Below, piece after piece: positions 16,493 to 26,144 of a stretch of DNA of 42,778 nucleotides. The position numbers and the translations under genes were made by a program. The stretch comes from Sphingobium sp. 66-54 (lineage in GTDB: Bacteria; Pseudomonadota; Alphaproteobacteria; Sphingomonadales; Sphingomonadaceae). Position 1 is the stretch's first letter. Every line of letters starts with the position of its first letter. The stretch is taken from assembly GCA_001899715.1 (NCBI GenBank), contig MKWI01000035.1, forward strand, positions 1-42,778. The letters are read 5' to 3'. Under the pieces are notes generated by a model. It saw only the letters and a list, made by a program, of their open reading frames with translations. It did no database searches and had not been told where the DNA came from.

Positions 16493-16729
16493 CCCTATCG
16501 TGGCGGTAAAGCCGACACATCACACATCATAGCAAGGCCCTATCGACGAATGATACTAGATGCCACTCAATCGTAAACCTGGTGCCCCAGGCGCGTGTTT
16601 GGGCAGTTGGCAGAGCGATTATCAATCACGTATCGGCCGCACTCCGTTTGCTCAAACCGAATAACCAGCATATTCTGGACGGTCCGCCAGGGACCGCTTG
16701 ACCAGGATCAGTCGCAGCACGGAAATATC
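16493..16729. promoter_or_regulatory. Divergent intergenic region between two glycosyltransferase genes
   Basis: About 237 bases with the 5' ends of two glycosyltransferase genes pointing outward, so at least two promoters should be here. I see a short perfect hairpin, CCTGG TGCC CCAGG, at 16578-16591, but no convincing -35/-10 pair and no ops/JUMPstart sequence. A rightward frame starts at 16595 inside the region, but its first 45 codons do not look like protein. Confidence 0.35.
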
Positions 16730-19447
16730 ATGAAAAAGCAGACGCTCAATTCTTCACCGCGATCGAACGGGAGCGCCCGCGCATCGTTGCGGGCACACTT
16801 TATCGCCTTGCGAAGACTGATGGGCCTGCAACGCCCGCCGAGCGGTGAACCGCTCAAGCTGCGCGTCCGAAGACTAAAGACTCCATCCATTCCGTTCGAT
16901 CTGGTATGGTACAAAAGTCAGTTCCCTAAATCGTCCCTCCTTCATGGAGATTTGCGGCGGCATTATATCCGATGGGGCGCGCAGAAAGGGCTAAGCCCTC
17001 ACCCACTTTTCGATCCGGCTTGGTATTTGGCGCAGCTCCCGGCACCTCTCCCGGAAGAGTCCACCGCGTTTGAGCATTTCCTTCAGGAGGGCGGCGCGCA
17101 AGGCTATAGCCCTCATCCCCTCTTCGATAGCCGTTGGTATCTCGATGAAAATCCTGATGTCGATGAGACCGGCGCGAATCCGCTACTCCACTTTCTATCG
17201 TCGGGTGCAGACGAGGGGCGCAAGCCCAATTTTTATTTTGATCCATCATGGTATCGCCACCAGCATATTCCTGAGGGAGAGAGCAAACTCAACCCGTTGA
17301 TCCATTATGTTCAGGTCGGCGCTCCCCAGGATCTAAACCCAAGCATCCTGTTCGATGCTCGCGCATATCGCGCCAATCATCACGATATCGCTGAAGCCAT
17401 CGACAGATACGGTGGAGCGTTGGCCCATTTCTTGGCCGAGAGCATCCAGCGAAGGCAAGCAACCGAGCCTCGGCCATCAGCTTCCGACACCGGTACCCAT
17501 CTTGCCATCGCCCGTCCACGCGGTCCAAAACTGCCGATCAAGGTGCTGATCGTTTCTGCCGATATCGACGACCGTTCATGGAACCGGTCCACCATGTTCG
17601 CAATAGTGGCCAGCCGCGTCGCGCGCGACGTAACTCTAATCAATTTCCAACTCGACCGCGATCATGGAACGAGGCCCCCTAGCGATCAACGCAAAGAGTG
17701 GCCCGCCATCGACATTAACGCCCGGAACCTTCCCGAACTGCTCGATACCATCCACAATATCGCTTCGGTGACCAGACCGGATTTCGTGATCGCCTCTCTC
17801 GTTTCGCTGCCGTCCTTAATGCTCGGTCTGAGTCTGCGCGAGTGTTCAGACTGCCGGTTAGTATTGGATATAAATAAAAATTACACTACGCCCCACTGCA
17901 ACTCCCCCACAGAAGTGGAGCTTGAACGGTTGTTGTCAACCGCATACTTTCCCCAATCCGTCGATGCACCGCGCCCCACTCCACTTATGGAAACGCTGAT
18001 CAGCGAAGCTGACGCTATCACTGTGTGCGACGCCGCGCTGCAAGGGCGTTTTGGGGGCCTGCTCGTGCCTTCACAGGACGATGCCGTCGGCGCCTCCATA
18101 GCGGACACAGACCCGATTGTCGCAACGTCGTTGCAGACTATCTTCTCGCACATAGCTCCTCCTCCGGCGGATAGGCACAATAGCGTATCGGCCCGGCTGG
18201 TCGCCGCTTTGCGATCCGCCACCACGCACGCGCCCCCCCCTCCTGACGGAGCCGATATCGTCGTTTTCTGGAAGCAGAACGACACCACCCTCTATGGTCG
18301 GCGACATGACATGGTGATCAAGTATCTGGCATCCCGTACGGATGTTCGGCGGATCGTCGTTTTCGATCTGCCGATCTCTATTCACGATCTTAATAAATTC
18401 CGCGATGCAGGGACCGAACAAGCAAGCGAATACCGACACCTGTATATCCGCACTCAAAAAAAGTCCTTGGAAATAATGGATGAAGAGAAGATTGCTTACC
18501 GTTCCTTCATCTATCATCCCGATATCGACCATAGCATCAATGTAACTTCATCCAGCGGAGTGTCGTTAGAAGGTCATTTTTATGATTTTGTCGCATCGGT
18601 CCTCGATAGAGAGAATGTCCGGACAAACGACGCCATTTTCTGGGTCTATCCACGCAATCCATTCATCGAAGCGCTCGTGGATATCTTCCGTCCGAAACGG
18701 ATCGTTGTAGATGTGGTCGACGACCATCGCGCGTGGCCCGGCGTTACGGCCGAGCAAAAAGCCGAGTTGACGGAGCACTATCGGTCGGTCCTGGCGCTGG
18801 CCGATTTCAGCTTCGCTAATTGCGAGCCGGTCGCCGCCGCCATGAGAAGATTTTCACCCACGATCCAGCTCATCCCCAATGGTTGCGAGATAGAGCCAAT
18901 CATTTGCGAGCCGGCCTGGTCGGAAGCCTTCGAAACATTTAAAACCTGGCAGGGCAAGATCATCGGCTATGTAGGAAACCTCGAAGAGAAGATCGACCTA
19001 GACCTACTCCACAAGCTAGCTCGAACTTTTCCCGATTGCCTGATTGTGCTGGTGGGATCGACCCATGCGAACCCCGCATCGCGGAATCTGACCCGGCATG
19101 CGAATGTCATGATGCCGGGGGTTTTACCTTATAATGAAATCGGCGCGTGGGTTTCTCGCTTCTCGATCGGCATCATCCCCCACCGTATCATGGACCTGAC
19201 CAAGAGCATGAACCCGCTCAAGCTATTCGTTTATGCGTCTCATGGTATCCCTGTCGTCGCCACCGACATCCCCAATCTTAGCCGCGAATGGGCCGGTTTG
19301 TTCGTCGCTGTCGACCACGACGATTTTCTATATCAGGTCAGACAATGTCTTGACAACCCTATCAAACCTCACAAATCAAGTGATTTTGTAGAAAGAAATT
19401 CCTGGAAGAGACGTTTGGATAAAGTTGTCTCAAAAATTATTCGATAA
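16730..19447 (+). CDS. Large glycosyltransferase with five 38-residue FDxxWY repeats
   Basis: From the ATG at 16730 (GGAA six bases upstream) the product has 905 residues; the frame extends to 16595. Residues 56-245 hold five repeats in exact 38-residue register, beginning FDLVWY (56), FDPAWY (94), FDSRWY (132), FDPSWY (170) and FDARAY (208). Each continues toward NPLxHFxxxGAxEG and P-x-P-L. Similar repeats are known next to glycosyltransferase domains in polysaccharide loci. After a poorly recognised middle, residues about 690-890 form a GT-B C-terminal domain (IIGYVGNLEEKIDLDLLHKL, MNPLKLFVYASHGIPVVATD). It is the only rightward gene between kpsS and the agu genes and converges on the methyltransferase gene with 41 bases between. 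Confidence 0.82.
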   Translation: MKKQTLNSSPRSNGSARASLRAHFIALRRLMGLQRPPSGEPLKLRVRRLKTPSIPFDLVWYKSQFPKSSLLHGDLRRHYIRWGAQKGLSPHPLFDPAWYLAQLPAPLPEESTAFEHFLQEGGAQGYSPHPLFDSRWYLDENPDVDETGANPLLHFLSSGADEGRKPNFYFDPSWYRHQHIPEGESKLNPLIHYVQVGAPQDLNPSILFDARAYRANHHDIAEAIDRYGGALAHFLAESIQRRQATEPRPSASDTGTHLAIARPRGPKLPIKVLIVSADIDDRSWNRSTMFAIVASRVARDVTLINFQLDRDHGTRPPSDQRKEWPAIDINARNLPELLDTIHNIASVTRPDFVIASLVSLPSLMLGLSLRECSDCRLVLDINKNYTTPHCNSPTEVELERLLSTAYFPQSVDAPRPTPLMETLISEADAITVCDAALQGRFGGLLVPSQDDAVGASIADTDPIVATSLQTIFSHIAPPPADRHNSVSARLVAALRSATTHAPPPPDGADIVVFWKQNDTTLYGRRHDMVIKYLASRTDVRRIVVFDLPISIHDLNKFRDAGTEQASEYRHLYIRTQKKSLEIMDEEKIAYRSFIYHPDIDHSINVTSSSGVSLEGHFYDFVASVLDRENVRTNDAIFWVYPRNPFIEALVDIFRPKRIVVDVVDDHRAWPGVTAEQKAELTEHYRSVLALADFSFANCEPVAAAMRRFSPTIQLIPNGCEIEPIICEPAWSEAFETFKTWQGKIIGYVGNLEEKIDLDLLHKLARTFPDCLIVLVGSTHANPASRNLTRHANVMMPGVLPYNEIGAWVSRFSIGIIPHRIMDLTKSMNPLKLFVYASHGIPVVATDIPNLSREWAGLFVAVDHDDFLYQVRQCLDNPIKPHKSSDFVERNSWKRRLDKVVSKIIR

Positions 19448-19488
19448 ACAATATAAAACTAAGATAGACTTTATTAGGATACTATATC

Positions 19489-20190
19489 TTATAAGCTTAA
19501 TGCAGCTACCCAGACAAATTGTCCACAAAACCAAAGCTTACGAAAATTCCTTTGTTGCACGGATTTCGCCTCTTCAATCAATTCTATTTCCTGGTTTACA
19601 GGTGATTCTCTGCCAAAATATTTATTGAGGTAGGAAGGCCGATTTTCGTAGGTACGGCGCATCAGTGTAAAACCATCAATGCCAGGCCTGAGTTCAAGAA
19701 GGTGAAACCCAGCCTCCTCCATAATTTTCTTGAATCCATAAACTGTGAAATTCCACAGGCTGTATGAATGATAAGGCTCAAACTGAGAGGTCTGGCCGAT
19801 AAAAAGGCCTTCCGGTTTCAGCACTCTGGCGATTTCCTGCAATATCGGCTCAGGCCTGCGGACATGCTCCAGTACCTGATACGAGTAGACTAAGTCGAAG
19901 TTTTTGTCGGGAAAAGGAAGATGGTCGCCATCGTAGGTTACGAAGCATCCATCATTACGGACACGACTGGCAACCTCCGGTGAGTTTTCAATATCCACGC
20001 CCGTCCATTCGGCAGTTGGAGACAAGCCGGCAAACAAGTCGATTGATCGCCCATTTCCGCAACCGAAGTCCAGAACCTTGGCAGGTTGAAACCCGGCTTT
20101 GATACGCGCTTCCAATACCATCGGGGCTGTCATCTGACGGCTGTGGTCGTCAGGAAGAACCGGGCGCAAATATTCCCACGCCTCCCTCAC
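19489..20190 (-). CDS. Class I SAM-dependent methyltransferase
   Basis: A 233-residue methyltransferase of the Methyltransf_11 type. Motif I is VLDFGCGNGRSID (about residues 39-51), followed by the acidic ribose-binding residue in GVDIEN, then DHLPFPDKNFDLVYSYQVLEHV and a post-motif ARVLKPEGLFIGQT. It starts 3 bases after the stop of the 1471-residue fusion gene, so the two are surely cotranscribed. In this setting it could methylate a sugar or the polymer end, but the substrate is unknown. The 3' end is AT-rich compared with its surroundings. Confidence 0.85.
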   Translation of the reverse strand: MREAWEYLRPVLPDDHSRQMTAPMVLEARIKAGFQPAKVLDFGCGNGRSIDLFAGLSPTAEWTGVDIENSPEVASRVRNDGCFVTYDGDHLPFPDKNFDLVYSYQVLEHVRRPEPILQEIARVLKPEGLFIGQTSQFEPYHSYSLWNFTVYGFKKIMEEAGFHLLELRPGIDGFTLMRRTYENRPSYLNKYFGRESPVNQEIELIEEAKSVQQRNFRKLWFCGQFVWVAALSL

Positions 20191-20193
20191 GAG

Positions 20194-23100
20194 CTAGCTC
20201 TTTGCAACCAATAGGGGAGACCGGTCGACCTCATCACCAGGACCCACGAACGTGCCGTCCTCGCGCACGCCCTGCATCCTGCGAAGGATCGAATCCGCAA
20301 TGCCGTATTTCTGCTCCAGAAATTTAAGGATCGAACCCATTGCGAGATCGTTCCCATTCTGGAATGCATTCCCTCGCCAGAGCGCCGCTTCCTGCGAGCC
20401 ATCGATGTTGCGATAGTCGAATTTGCGCTGCGGCATCCATACCGGGTAGCCATTGGCAGCAGTCATAACCTTGAGCCAGAGATCATCGGCATGGAGACAT
20501 GTTGCCTCGATCGCGCCGATATCGAATGCTTCAACCGGCACGGAACCCGGAGGATAAAGGATACCTCCGATCCCGGTCGGCAGCAACGCGAACGTCTCCG
20601 CTTCACGAAGATGCTGATGATCGTATCCCCACTGGTCATAAGTCCGTAACGTGCCATCCTGCCTGAACCGGATAAAATTGGATCGTCCCGCCACGACTGA
20701 GAGCGGGCAATCCAGGTGCCCCTGATAAAGTGCGGCGATCAAATCTTTATCATACCGGACATCATCGTCTACCGTAACGACAATCGCATTCGGAAACTCC
20801 CGCATTGCGTAGAAATACTTCTTGTGCGGCGCGAGGTCGCCTTTAACCCATCGGATTTGGAACTGCCGATCAATAAGAGCGCGCAGCTCTACGGGGAGGT
20901 TCGCCGTGCGCTCGGGGAATTGATCTTCCGATAGCCAGAGTAGAATTTGGTCCGGTTGCTTAGTTTGATGTTTGAGAGATTCGATACAGGTTGCAATCGT
21001 CGGCATCCGTGGCGGAAAGGACGTGAGCGAAACGATAATCTGCTGCTTTCCGCGAGGAATATCAGGCGCACGCGGCGAAGCAGCTATAGTTCCGGCACGC
21101 TCTTTTGTGGAACTCAACTTCGCCGGCCCATCTGCGATTTTCCTCGCGAAGAGTTCGCCCAGTTCGCGACGATGAGTACTTAGACTGGCGAGTTCATTAT
21201 ACTTGCGGCGTGAGGTCTCACCCATTGCAATGAGGTCGTCCGGGCTGCGGTCGATCATACGCATGAAAGCATCGCGCAGTGCACCAACTGCGCCTGATGG
21301 GACGACTATCCCATTCTCGTCGCTCACCATATATTTCGCGCCGACGTTCTCGGTCACGACCAGTGGCTTGGAAAGCATCGCTCCCTCAAGAGCGACAAGT
21401 GAACATGATTCATCGCGGGAGGCGACGACAACGACATCCATCTGTGAGAGTAGTTTGATTTTCTCCCGTTCATCCGCAATGAGACCGTGGTAATGAATCC
21501 TCGGCTCGTCCTTGATCTGGCCGAACAGGTAAGATGCAAAACTCGTTCCACTGTTGATGAACCCCCCGGCCAGATGAAGTTCGGCACGGCTGCGATAGGC
21601 CTCGGGCATTGCCTTGTATGCAGCGACAAAAAGATCATAACCCTTGCGGTGCTCGATCGTGCCGAGTTGCACGAACCGGATCACGCCATCTTTGGCAGCC
21701 ACATACGGCAGAGCAAGTTCTGCAATATCCTCAACCGCGTTCTTGACAACCTCGATCGGGCCGCGTGTATACGCACCGATGGCTTGGGCCGCATAGTCGC
21801 TGACGACCGTGATGCTTACACTACGCCGTAGCATATCAGCGCGTTCGGAACCTCCCCGCATGAACTGCCCGATATTCGCTGCCTCGCGCACATACCAGAC
21901 GACAGGCAGCTTACCTTCAAAGGCCCGCACATATTGGTCCGTCATAATGGTGTTGCAGACAACAAGCCGCACATTGTCGCGAATGAGACTATCAATCACG
22001 CTTTGTTCAATTTTGGCTGCGGGCAAAACTTGCACTGCGAAGCCTTGAAGTTCGAACTCTTGCGCGAACGGACCCTGCCTCGCCGTCCAGATTACGGGCT
22101 CATAGCCCAAATCTACCGCAATTTTACAAAGACGTAAAAGACTTCGAGGAGCGCCTACATACTTCATTTCAGGCGACACGAACAAAATTCGCGGGAGCAA
22201 CGCCTGCTTCGGAAGCGATTGCGTGCGTGTTTCAGTTCCACCAATCGCAGCGCGCTGATCCACGAAATCGAACAAATCACCGAACCGCGCGAATACTGAG
22301 ACGTCTCCATACAATACCGACGCAGCGTCGTAGAGAAAGTCCTTGTAGACCGCATACAGATATGGGCGCTGACCGAGCGAGTTCCGCAACGGCTGGAATG
22401 CGGTGTAGCCGTTGATCGGCCGTAGATCGGCAAGGCCCTTAGAATAATCGAGATACCGCTCCACAAAATCGATCGCTCCGCGCTGCATCTCGCGAATCTG
22501 CTCGGGGTTCGGCGGTACGTTCGAGCCACGCACCACTTCGGGCGTCCCGGCCGCGTCGCGCGCATAGCCAACAGTCGTTGCTTCCGACTCGGTGAACAGA
22601 TACTCAACAGGATGAGTAAGCAGATCCTTCTTTTTTTGAGGAATTCTACCCGCCGGCATCATGAGCCGCGCGATGTCCTGGTTCATCGCCGGAGAATATA
22701 CGTAAGCGCTGATAGAGCCATCAGAAATAGCGTCGGTAATCTGCTCATTGCGTGATGTAGCCAGCAGAGCGCCGAAAACCTCTGGAGCGCGCTCCTCCAA
22801 GTTCTTCTGAAGGAAGTCTCGCAACGTGACGATGCAGGTTCCCGTCCAGCCGATGTCGACGATAAGTATTTTGCGCGCGTCACCGATAGCATTGCTAAAA
22901 TAGTCGCGAGCAACCTCGACCGTCTCGGCAATGTGCGCTTCGATGACCCCCTTTTTCGCCCAAAAGAAGTCACGGAGCCGCGTTTCGTCCGCGCTCGCAG
23001 GGAATTGCAGCGGCTCGATATCGTCGCCCTCAAGATGCTCAACAAGATATCCGAAACCGGTATCGATGAGGAGCTGGCTAATCGGCCGCGAATTATTCGA

Positions 23101-24609
23101 CTCCCGATACCACCTAAAAAAAGTCCGACCGATATAATCGTCGAAGTTCGAATTCGCGGTCAGCATAAGTGCGGCAGAGCGGGAAATGCCGACATACGCA
23201 CTCGGTACCTTATCGAAGAACCGCTCGTAAACTTGCGAGAGAATGGCGCAGTCACGTCCAAGAAACAGGATCTTCTCGATCCCCTTGTCTTTCACGAGCC
23301 GATCCAGAAACTCAACATAACCGAGGGTGAGAATGCCACCCACCCTGAAGCCGTGGGTATAATGGAGACCTTCGGACCACATCCCCGTTCCAAGCGCGTT
23401 GTCGACGACCGCCTCGTAAAAGCTCCCGGCAAGACTACCCATATCCTTCTCACGGACCAGGACATGCTGATTGGGATTGTGCATCGCTGCGATGCCGGCC
23501 GCGACGGACTTCTCGACGTCCGCTTCGTATACGTCCCCCACATGGGCAATCGAACAATCCGGGCCATAATGCGCGACCAGCACCCGCTGTAGGGTGCCAT
23601 CGCCCTTGCGGGCTCCGTGCTCGTTTGACAGATAGATCCGCTCATAGCCATTGTAACCCGCCCGCGCGAGCATGGCCTCGATGGTCTGTTTAGGGAGATA
23701 CATGTCGCTGGTGAAGATGAGTGTCTTACCCATCGCACGCAGCCGCTCATAAATTTCAAAGATATACGGATTCTGCCGCGTCAGTTGGATTTCGAGCCTC
23801 TTTTCAAGCTGCTCCCATTCCTCTGTCGCCCCATACCGCTCCGCAAGCACCTCATATATTTCGGGGAGCGTGACCTCTCGCGTGCCTCTGATACGGTCTT
23901 TCCGGCTCCGCGCATAAGTCTCTGCATCCCTCCGTTTCCTGGGGAAACCTATGACACCGAGCCGTGCTCCCATGATGCGAAATACATCATGCGGTCTTGC
24001 GACCGCGCGAACAATCGCCGTATCGAAAATATCGAAAGAGATCACGTCATACGCGGAAAGCATCGTGACCGCTTTCTCAATCGAAGGCCGGAGCGGAGCC
24101 TCTTCGCCGAGATAGTAATGCACCGAAGCTGTAGCGGCTGACTGCCCGGTCCCGTTGCCCTGGAGGCCGTCCAGAGTATCGCAGCGAGCGCTCTCCATCT
24201 TGGATTGCCGCCGAAATTCCCGCGCCGCGTGCAACAAGGCGAAGGGGAGCAGAGGCCATCCCGATGGCGAACTGCCATATTTCACGAGTGCAAGACCTAA
24301 GCGATAGGAAAGATGTCTCTCGAGACGCTGAACATCCGTCGCATCGCTGTACTCATGCAACGGCGGTAGCTTACTCGCCAGCTTGGCGTGTTGGTCCGCA
24401 TTGAACGCCTTTACTTCACGCATCAAGGCCCGAGGCATCCCCAGCCACCCACGGAACGAACCGCCGCGCCGGACCATTATGCTCCCCAGGCGATAATCAA
24501 GTTGATTACGCACGCGATCCGCCGCGCCGCTTGGAGCAGGCGGCTTGGATAGCAGCAAGTCTTTCCGTGGGCTCTCGCCCTCTAATCCGAGGATCTTGTC
24601 CAGCTTCAT
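20194..24609 (-). CDS. Three-part fusion: HAD-like domain, GT-B and GT-A glycosyltransferases
   Basis: A 1471-residue protein. Residues about 36-132 hold two copies of a short motif (LDYRLGSIMVRRGGSFRGW and LSYRLGLALVKYGSSPSGW, each followed by a P-x-A-L helix). Residues about 185-480 are a HAD-like domain: SFDIFDTAIVR (motif I, D193/D196), FTSDMYLP, HVGDVYEADVEKS, then ILFLGRDCAILSQVY. Residues about 804-1180 are a GT4-like GT-B unit (RILFVSPEMKYVGAPRSLL, FVQLGTIEHRKGYDLF, SRDESCSLVALEGAMLSKPL). Residues about 1187-1440 are a GT-A-like domain with VDDDVRYD as its DxD motif. The gene lies between kpsT and the methyltransferase gene. It probably makes several steps of the polymer; no frameshift is visible. 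Confidence 0.85.
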   Translation of the reverse strand: MKLDKILGLEGESPRKDLLLSKPPAPSGAADRVRNQLDYRLGSIMVRRGGSFRGWLGMPRALMREVKAFNADQHAKLASKLPPLHEYSDATDVQRLERHLSYRLGLALVKYGSSPSGWPLLPFALLHAAREFRRQSKMESARCDTLDGLQGNGTGQSAATASVHYYLGEEAPLRPSIEKAVTMLSAYDVISFDIFDTAIVRAVARPHDVFRIMGARLGVIGFPRKRRDAETYARSRKDRIRGTREVTLPEIYEVLAERYGATEEWEQLEKRLEIQLTRQNPYIFEIYERLRAMGKTLIFTSDMYLPKQTIEAMLARAGYNGYERIYLSNEHGARKGDGTLQRVLVAHYGPDCSIAHVGDVYEADVEKSVAAGIAAMHNPNQHVLVREKDMGSLAGSFYEAVVDNALGTGMWSEGLHYTHGFRVGGILTLGYVEFLDRLVKDKGIEKILFLGRDCAILSQVYERFFDKVPSAYVGISRSAALMLTANSNFDDYIGRTFFRWYRESNNSRPISQLLIDTGFGYLVEHLEGDDIEPLQFPASADETRLRDFFWAKKGVIEAHIAETVEVARDYFSNAIGDARKILIVDIGWTGTCIVTLRDFLQKNLEERAPEVFGALLATSRNEQITDAISDGSISAYVYSPAMNQDIARLMMPAGRIPQKKKDLLTHPVEYLFTESEATTVGYARDAAGTPEVVRGSNVPPNPEQIREMQRGAIDFVERYLDYSKGLADLRPINGYTAFQPLRNSLGQRPYLYAVYKDFLYDAASVLYGDVSVFARFGDLFDFVDQRAAIGGTETRTQSLPKQALLPRILFVSPEMKYVGAPRSLLRLCKIAVDLGYEPVIWTARQGPFAQEFELQGFAVQVLPAAKIEQSVIDSLIRDNVRLVVCNTIMTDQYVRAFEGKLPVVWYVREAANIGQFMRGGSERADMLRRSVSITVVSDYAAQAIGAYTRGPIEVVKNAVEDIAELALPYVAAKDGVIRFVQLGTIEHRKGYDLFVAAYKAMPEAYRSRAELHLAGGFINSGTSFASYLFGQIKDEPRIHYHGLIADEREKIKLLSQMDVVVVASRDESCSLVALEGAMLSKPLVVTENVGAKYMVSDENGIVVPSGAVGALRDAFMRMIDRSPDDLIAMGETSRRKYNELASLSTHRRELGELFARKIADGPAKLSSTKERAGTIAASPRAPDIPRGKQQIIVSLTSFPPRMPTIATCIESLKHQTKQPDQILLWLSEDQFPERTANLPVELRALIDRQFQIRWVKGDLAPHKKYFYAMREFPNAIVVTVDDDVRYDKDLIAALYQGHLDCPLSVVAGRSNFIRFRQDGTLRTYDQWGYDHQHLREAETFALLPTGIGGILYPPGSVPVEAFDIGAIEATCLHADDLWLKVMTAANGYPVWMPQRKFDYRNIDGSQEAALWRGNAFQNGNDLAMGSILKFLEQKYGIADSILRRMQGVREDGTFVGPGDEVDRSPLLVAKS

Positions 24610-24675
24610 TTAATTCTGATCTCATGTCCAATTAAAGGTTAACCTATGCAATATGAATTAAATCATATGAAAAAA

Positions 24676-25338
24676 TTAGCGCCCTTTCTTCATCAATTCA
24701 TTATAATATTGATATGCATCCTCGATATCGTCAAAATGACTCAAAATACCCTGATTGAGTACGGCCGCCCTATCGCAATGCTCCTTCACGTATCCCGCAT
24801 TATGAGACACGATAATCATAGCCCTATCGCCACGCTTCCCAAATAGCTCCTCTTCGCATTTCTCGCGAAAACGAGAATCGCCGACAGCAATAACCTCGTC
24901 GATCAAGAAGCAATCGAACTCGATGACCATGGAAATAGCAAAAGCCAAACGCGCCCGCATACCAGATGAATATGTTCGGACTGGTTCTTTCAGATAAGGG
25001 CCAAGTTCCGCAAATTCTTCAACGGGAGCGATCTTGTCTTCCGTCGGCACGCCATAGATACGGCAGATGAAACGAAGATTATCCAGTCCGGTCAGGGCTC
25101 CTTGAAATCCACCAGTAAAAGCCAGTGGCCAGGATGTTGTCATTTCACGGATTACAGATCCGGTTGTTGGGCTCTCAGCTCCCGAAATAAGCTTAATTAG
25201 TGTTGACTTTCCAGCACCGTTGCTACCTAAAATGCCAATTTTCTCGCCAGACGTAATCGTGAGGTTAACACCGGATAGAATACGAACTCGCCCGCGTCGA
25301 GTTTCATAATCCTTGGAGATGTCCTCAAGGCGGATCAT
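24676..25338 (-). CDS. kpsT: Capsule ABC transporter ATP-binding protein KpsT
   Basis: A 220-residue ABC ATPase of the polysaccharide-export class. Walker A is GSNGAGKST (38-46), the signature is SSGMR (123-127, the form typical of KpsT/Wzt instead of LSGGQ), Walker B is FDCFLIDE (141-148) and the H-loop is SHN (178-180). It pairs with KpsM to drive finished polymer across the inner membrane. Its start overlaps the kpsM stop by 4 bases. The gene is clearly AT-richer than the housekeeping genes in the window. The fusion glycosyltransferase gene begins 66 bases after its stop. Confidence 0.95.
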   Translation of the reverse strand: MIRLEDISKDYETRRGRVRILSGVNLTITSGEKIGILGSNGAGKSTLIKLISGAESPTTGSVIREMTTSWPLAFTGGFQGALTGLDNLRFICRIYGVPTEDKIAPVEEFAELGPYLKEPVRTYSSGMRARLAFAISMVIEFDCFLIDEVIAVGDSRFREKCEEELFGKRGDRAMIIVSHNAGYVKEHCDRAAVLNQGILSHFDDIEDAYQYYNELMKKGR

Positions 25339-26144
25339 TCCTGCTTTAAATCCTGCGCAGCAAGGCGTGTGAATATTAGTGCAAGAAGTGCTACAATAAG
25401 GGTAATTATCACCAGATAAGGGAGATCATAGTGCGCGCGATACTGAGATCCGAAATACCCCTCGCGCACCATTTCCACCGCATTCACCATGGGAATCCAC
25501 AAGACGGCCTTCTGAGCACCAAGGGGAAGTGCATCAACCGAAAAGGCCGCTCCCGAAAGGGGGAAAAGTATATATGATACGGGATGCCAAAATTTCTCGA
25601 CCAGTTCGCTGCGCTCGTTGAGCGCTCCCAAGAGGAATGCAAGAGCTGCACCGAACAAGGATAGTAATGTCCATGCGAATACGATTGTGAGCATATTCTC
25701 TGGTAAATCAATCCAGCCAATCACAATAAAAAATATCGACAAAACAACAAAAGATACGGTTGCACCCATCCCCTCTAGCAATACGCGAGAGATAAAAATA
25801 TCAATAATCTTAACATACCTATGATGTAATAAGCTAAAGTTTGGAACTATAGCACCAATACATCGAGTTGGCATATTTCTCCATAGCAAAACTGTAGAAT
25901 AGCCGGTCAATGCGAATGCTGCGATAGGGAGAGACGATCCGTGATACGCTTGTAACGCGGTCCACAACGCTGTTATCCCCAACGTAAACAGCATCGGTTC
26001 CACGAACAACCAGAGAAAGCCAATATTATGCCGGCCATATCGCGTAATCACCTCGCGCAGGAACAATGCCCCGATGACGCGGCCCTGTATCCGCAGGCTA
26101 TTTGCGAGCGGAAATTCCTTCACCTCGGTCCGTCTCTCAGTCAC
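25335..26144 (-). CDS. kpsM: Capsule ABC transporter permease KpsM
   Basis: An ABC-2 type permease with about six membrane segments, matching the polysaccharide-export class: an early amphipathic part ([19 protein letters not shown]) then hydrophobic helices, including the segment [18 protein letters not shown]. The frame reaches a TTG at 26165. A GTG at 26144 overlaps the kpsE stop (GTGACTGA), and another GTG at 26123 is also possible. I chose 26144 (269 residues), near the usual length of about 260. It lies in the order kpsE-kpsM-kpsT with overlapping ends, so one transcript is expected. Confidence 0.92.
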   Translation of the reverse strand: MTERRTEVKEFPLANSLRIQGRVIGALFLREVITRYGRHNIGFLWLFVEPMLFTLGITALWTALQAYHGSSLPIAAFALTGYSTVLLWRNMPTRCIGAIVPNFSLLHHRYVKIIDIFISRVLLEGMGATVSFVVLSIFFIVIGWIDLPENMLTIVFAWTLLSLFGAALAFLLGALNERSELVEKFWHPVSYILFPLSGAAFSVDALPLGAQKAVLWIPMVNAVEMVREGYFGSQYRAHYDLPYLVIITLIVALLALIFTRLAAQDLKQE

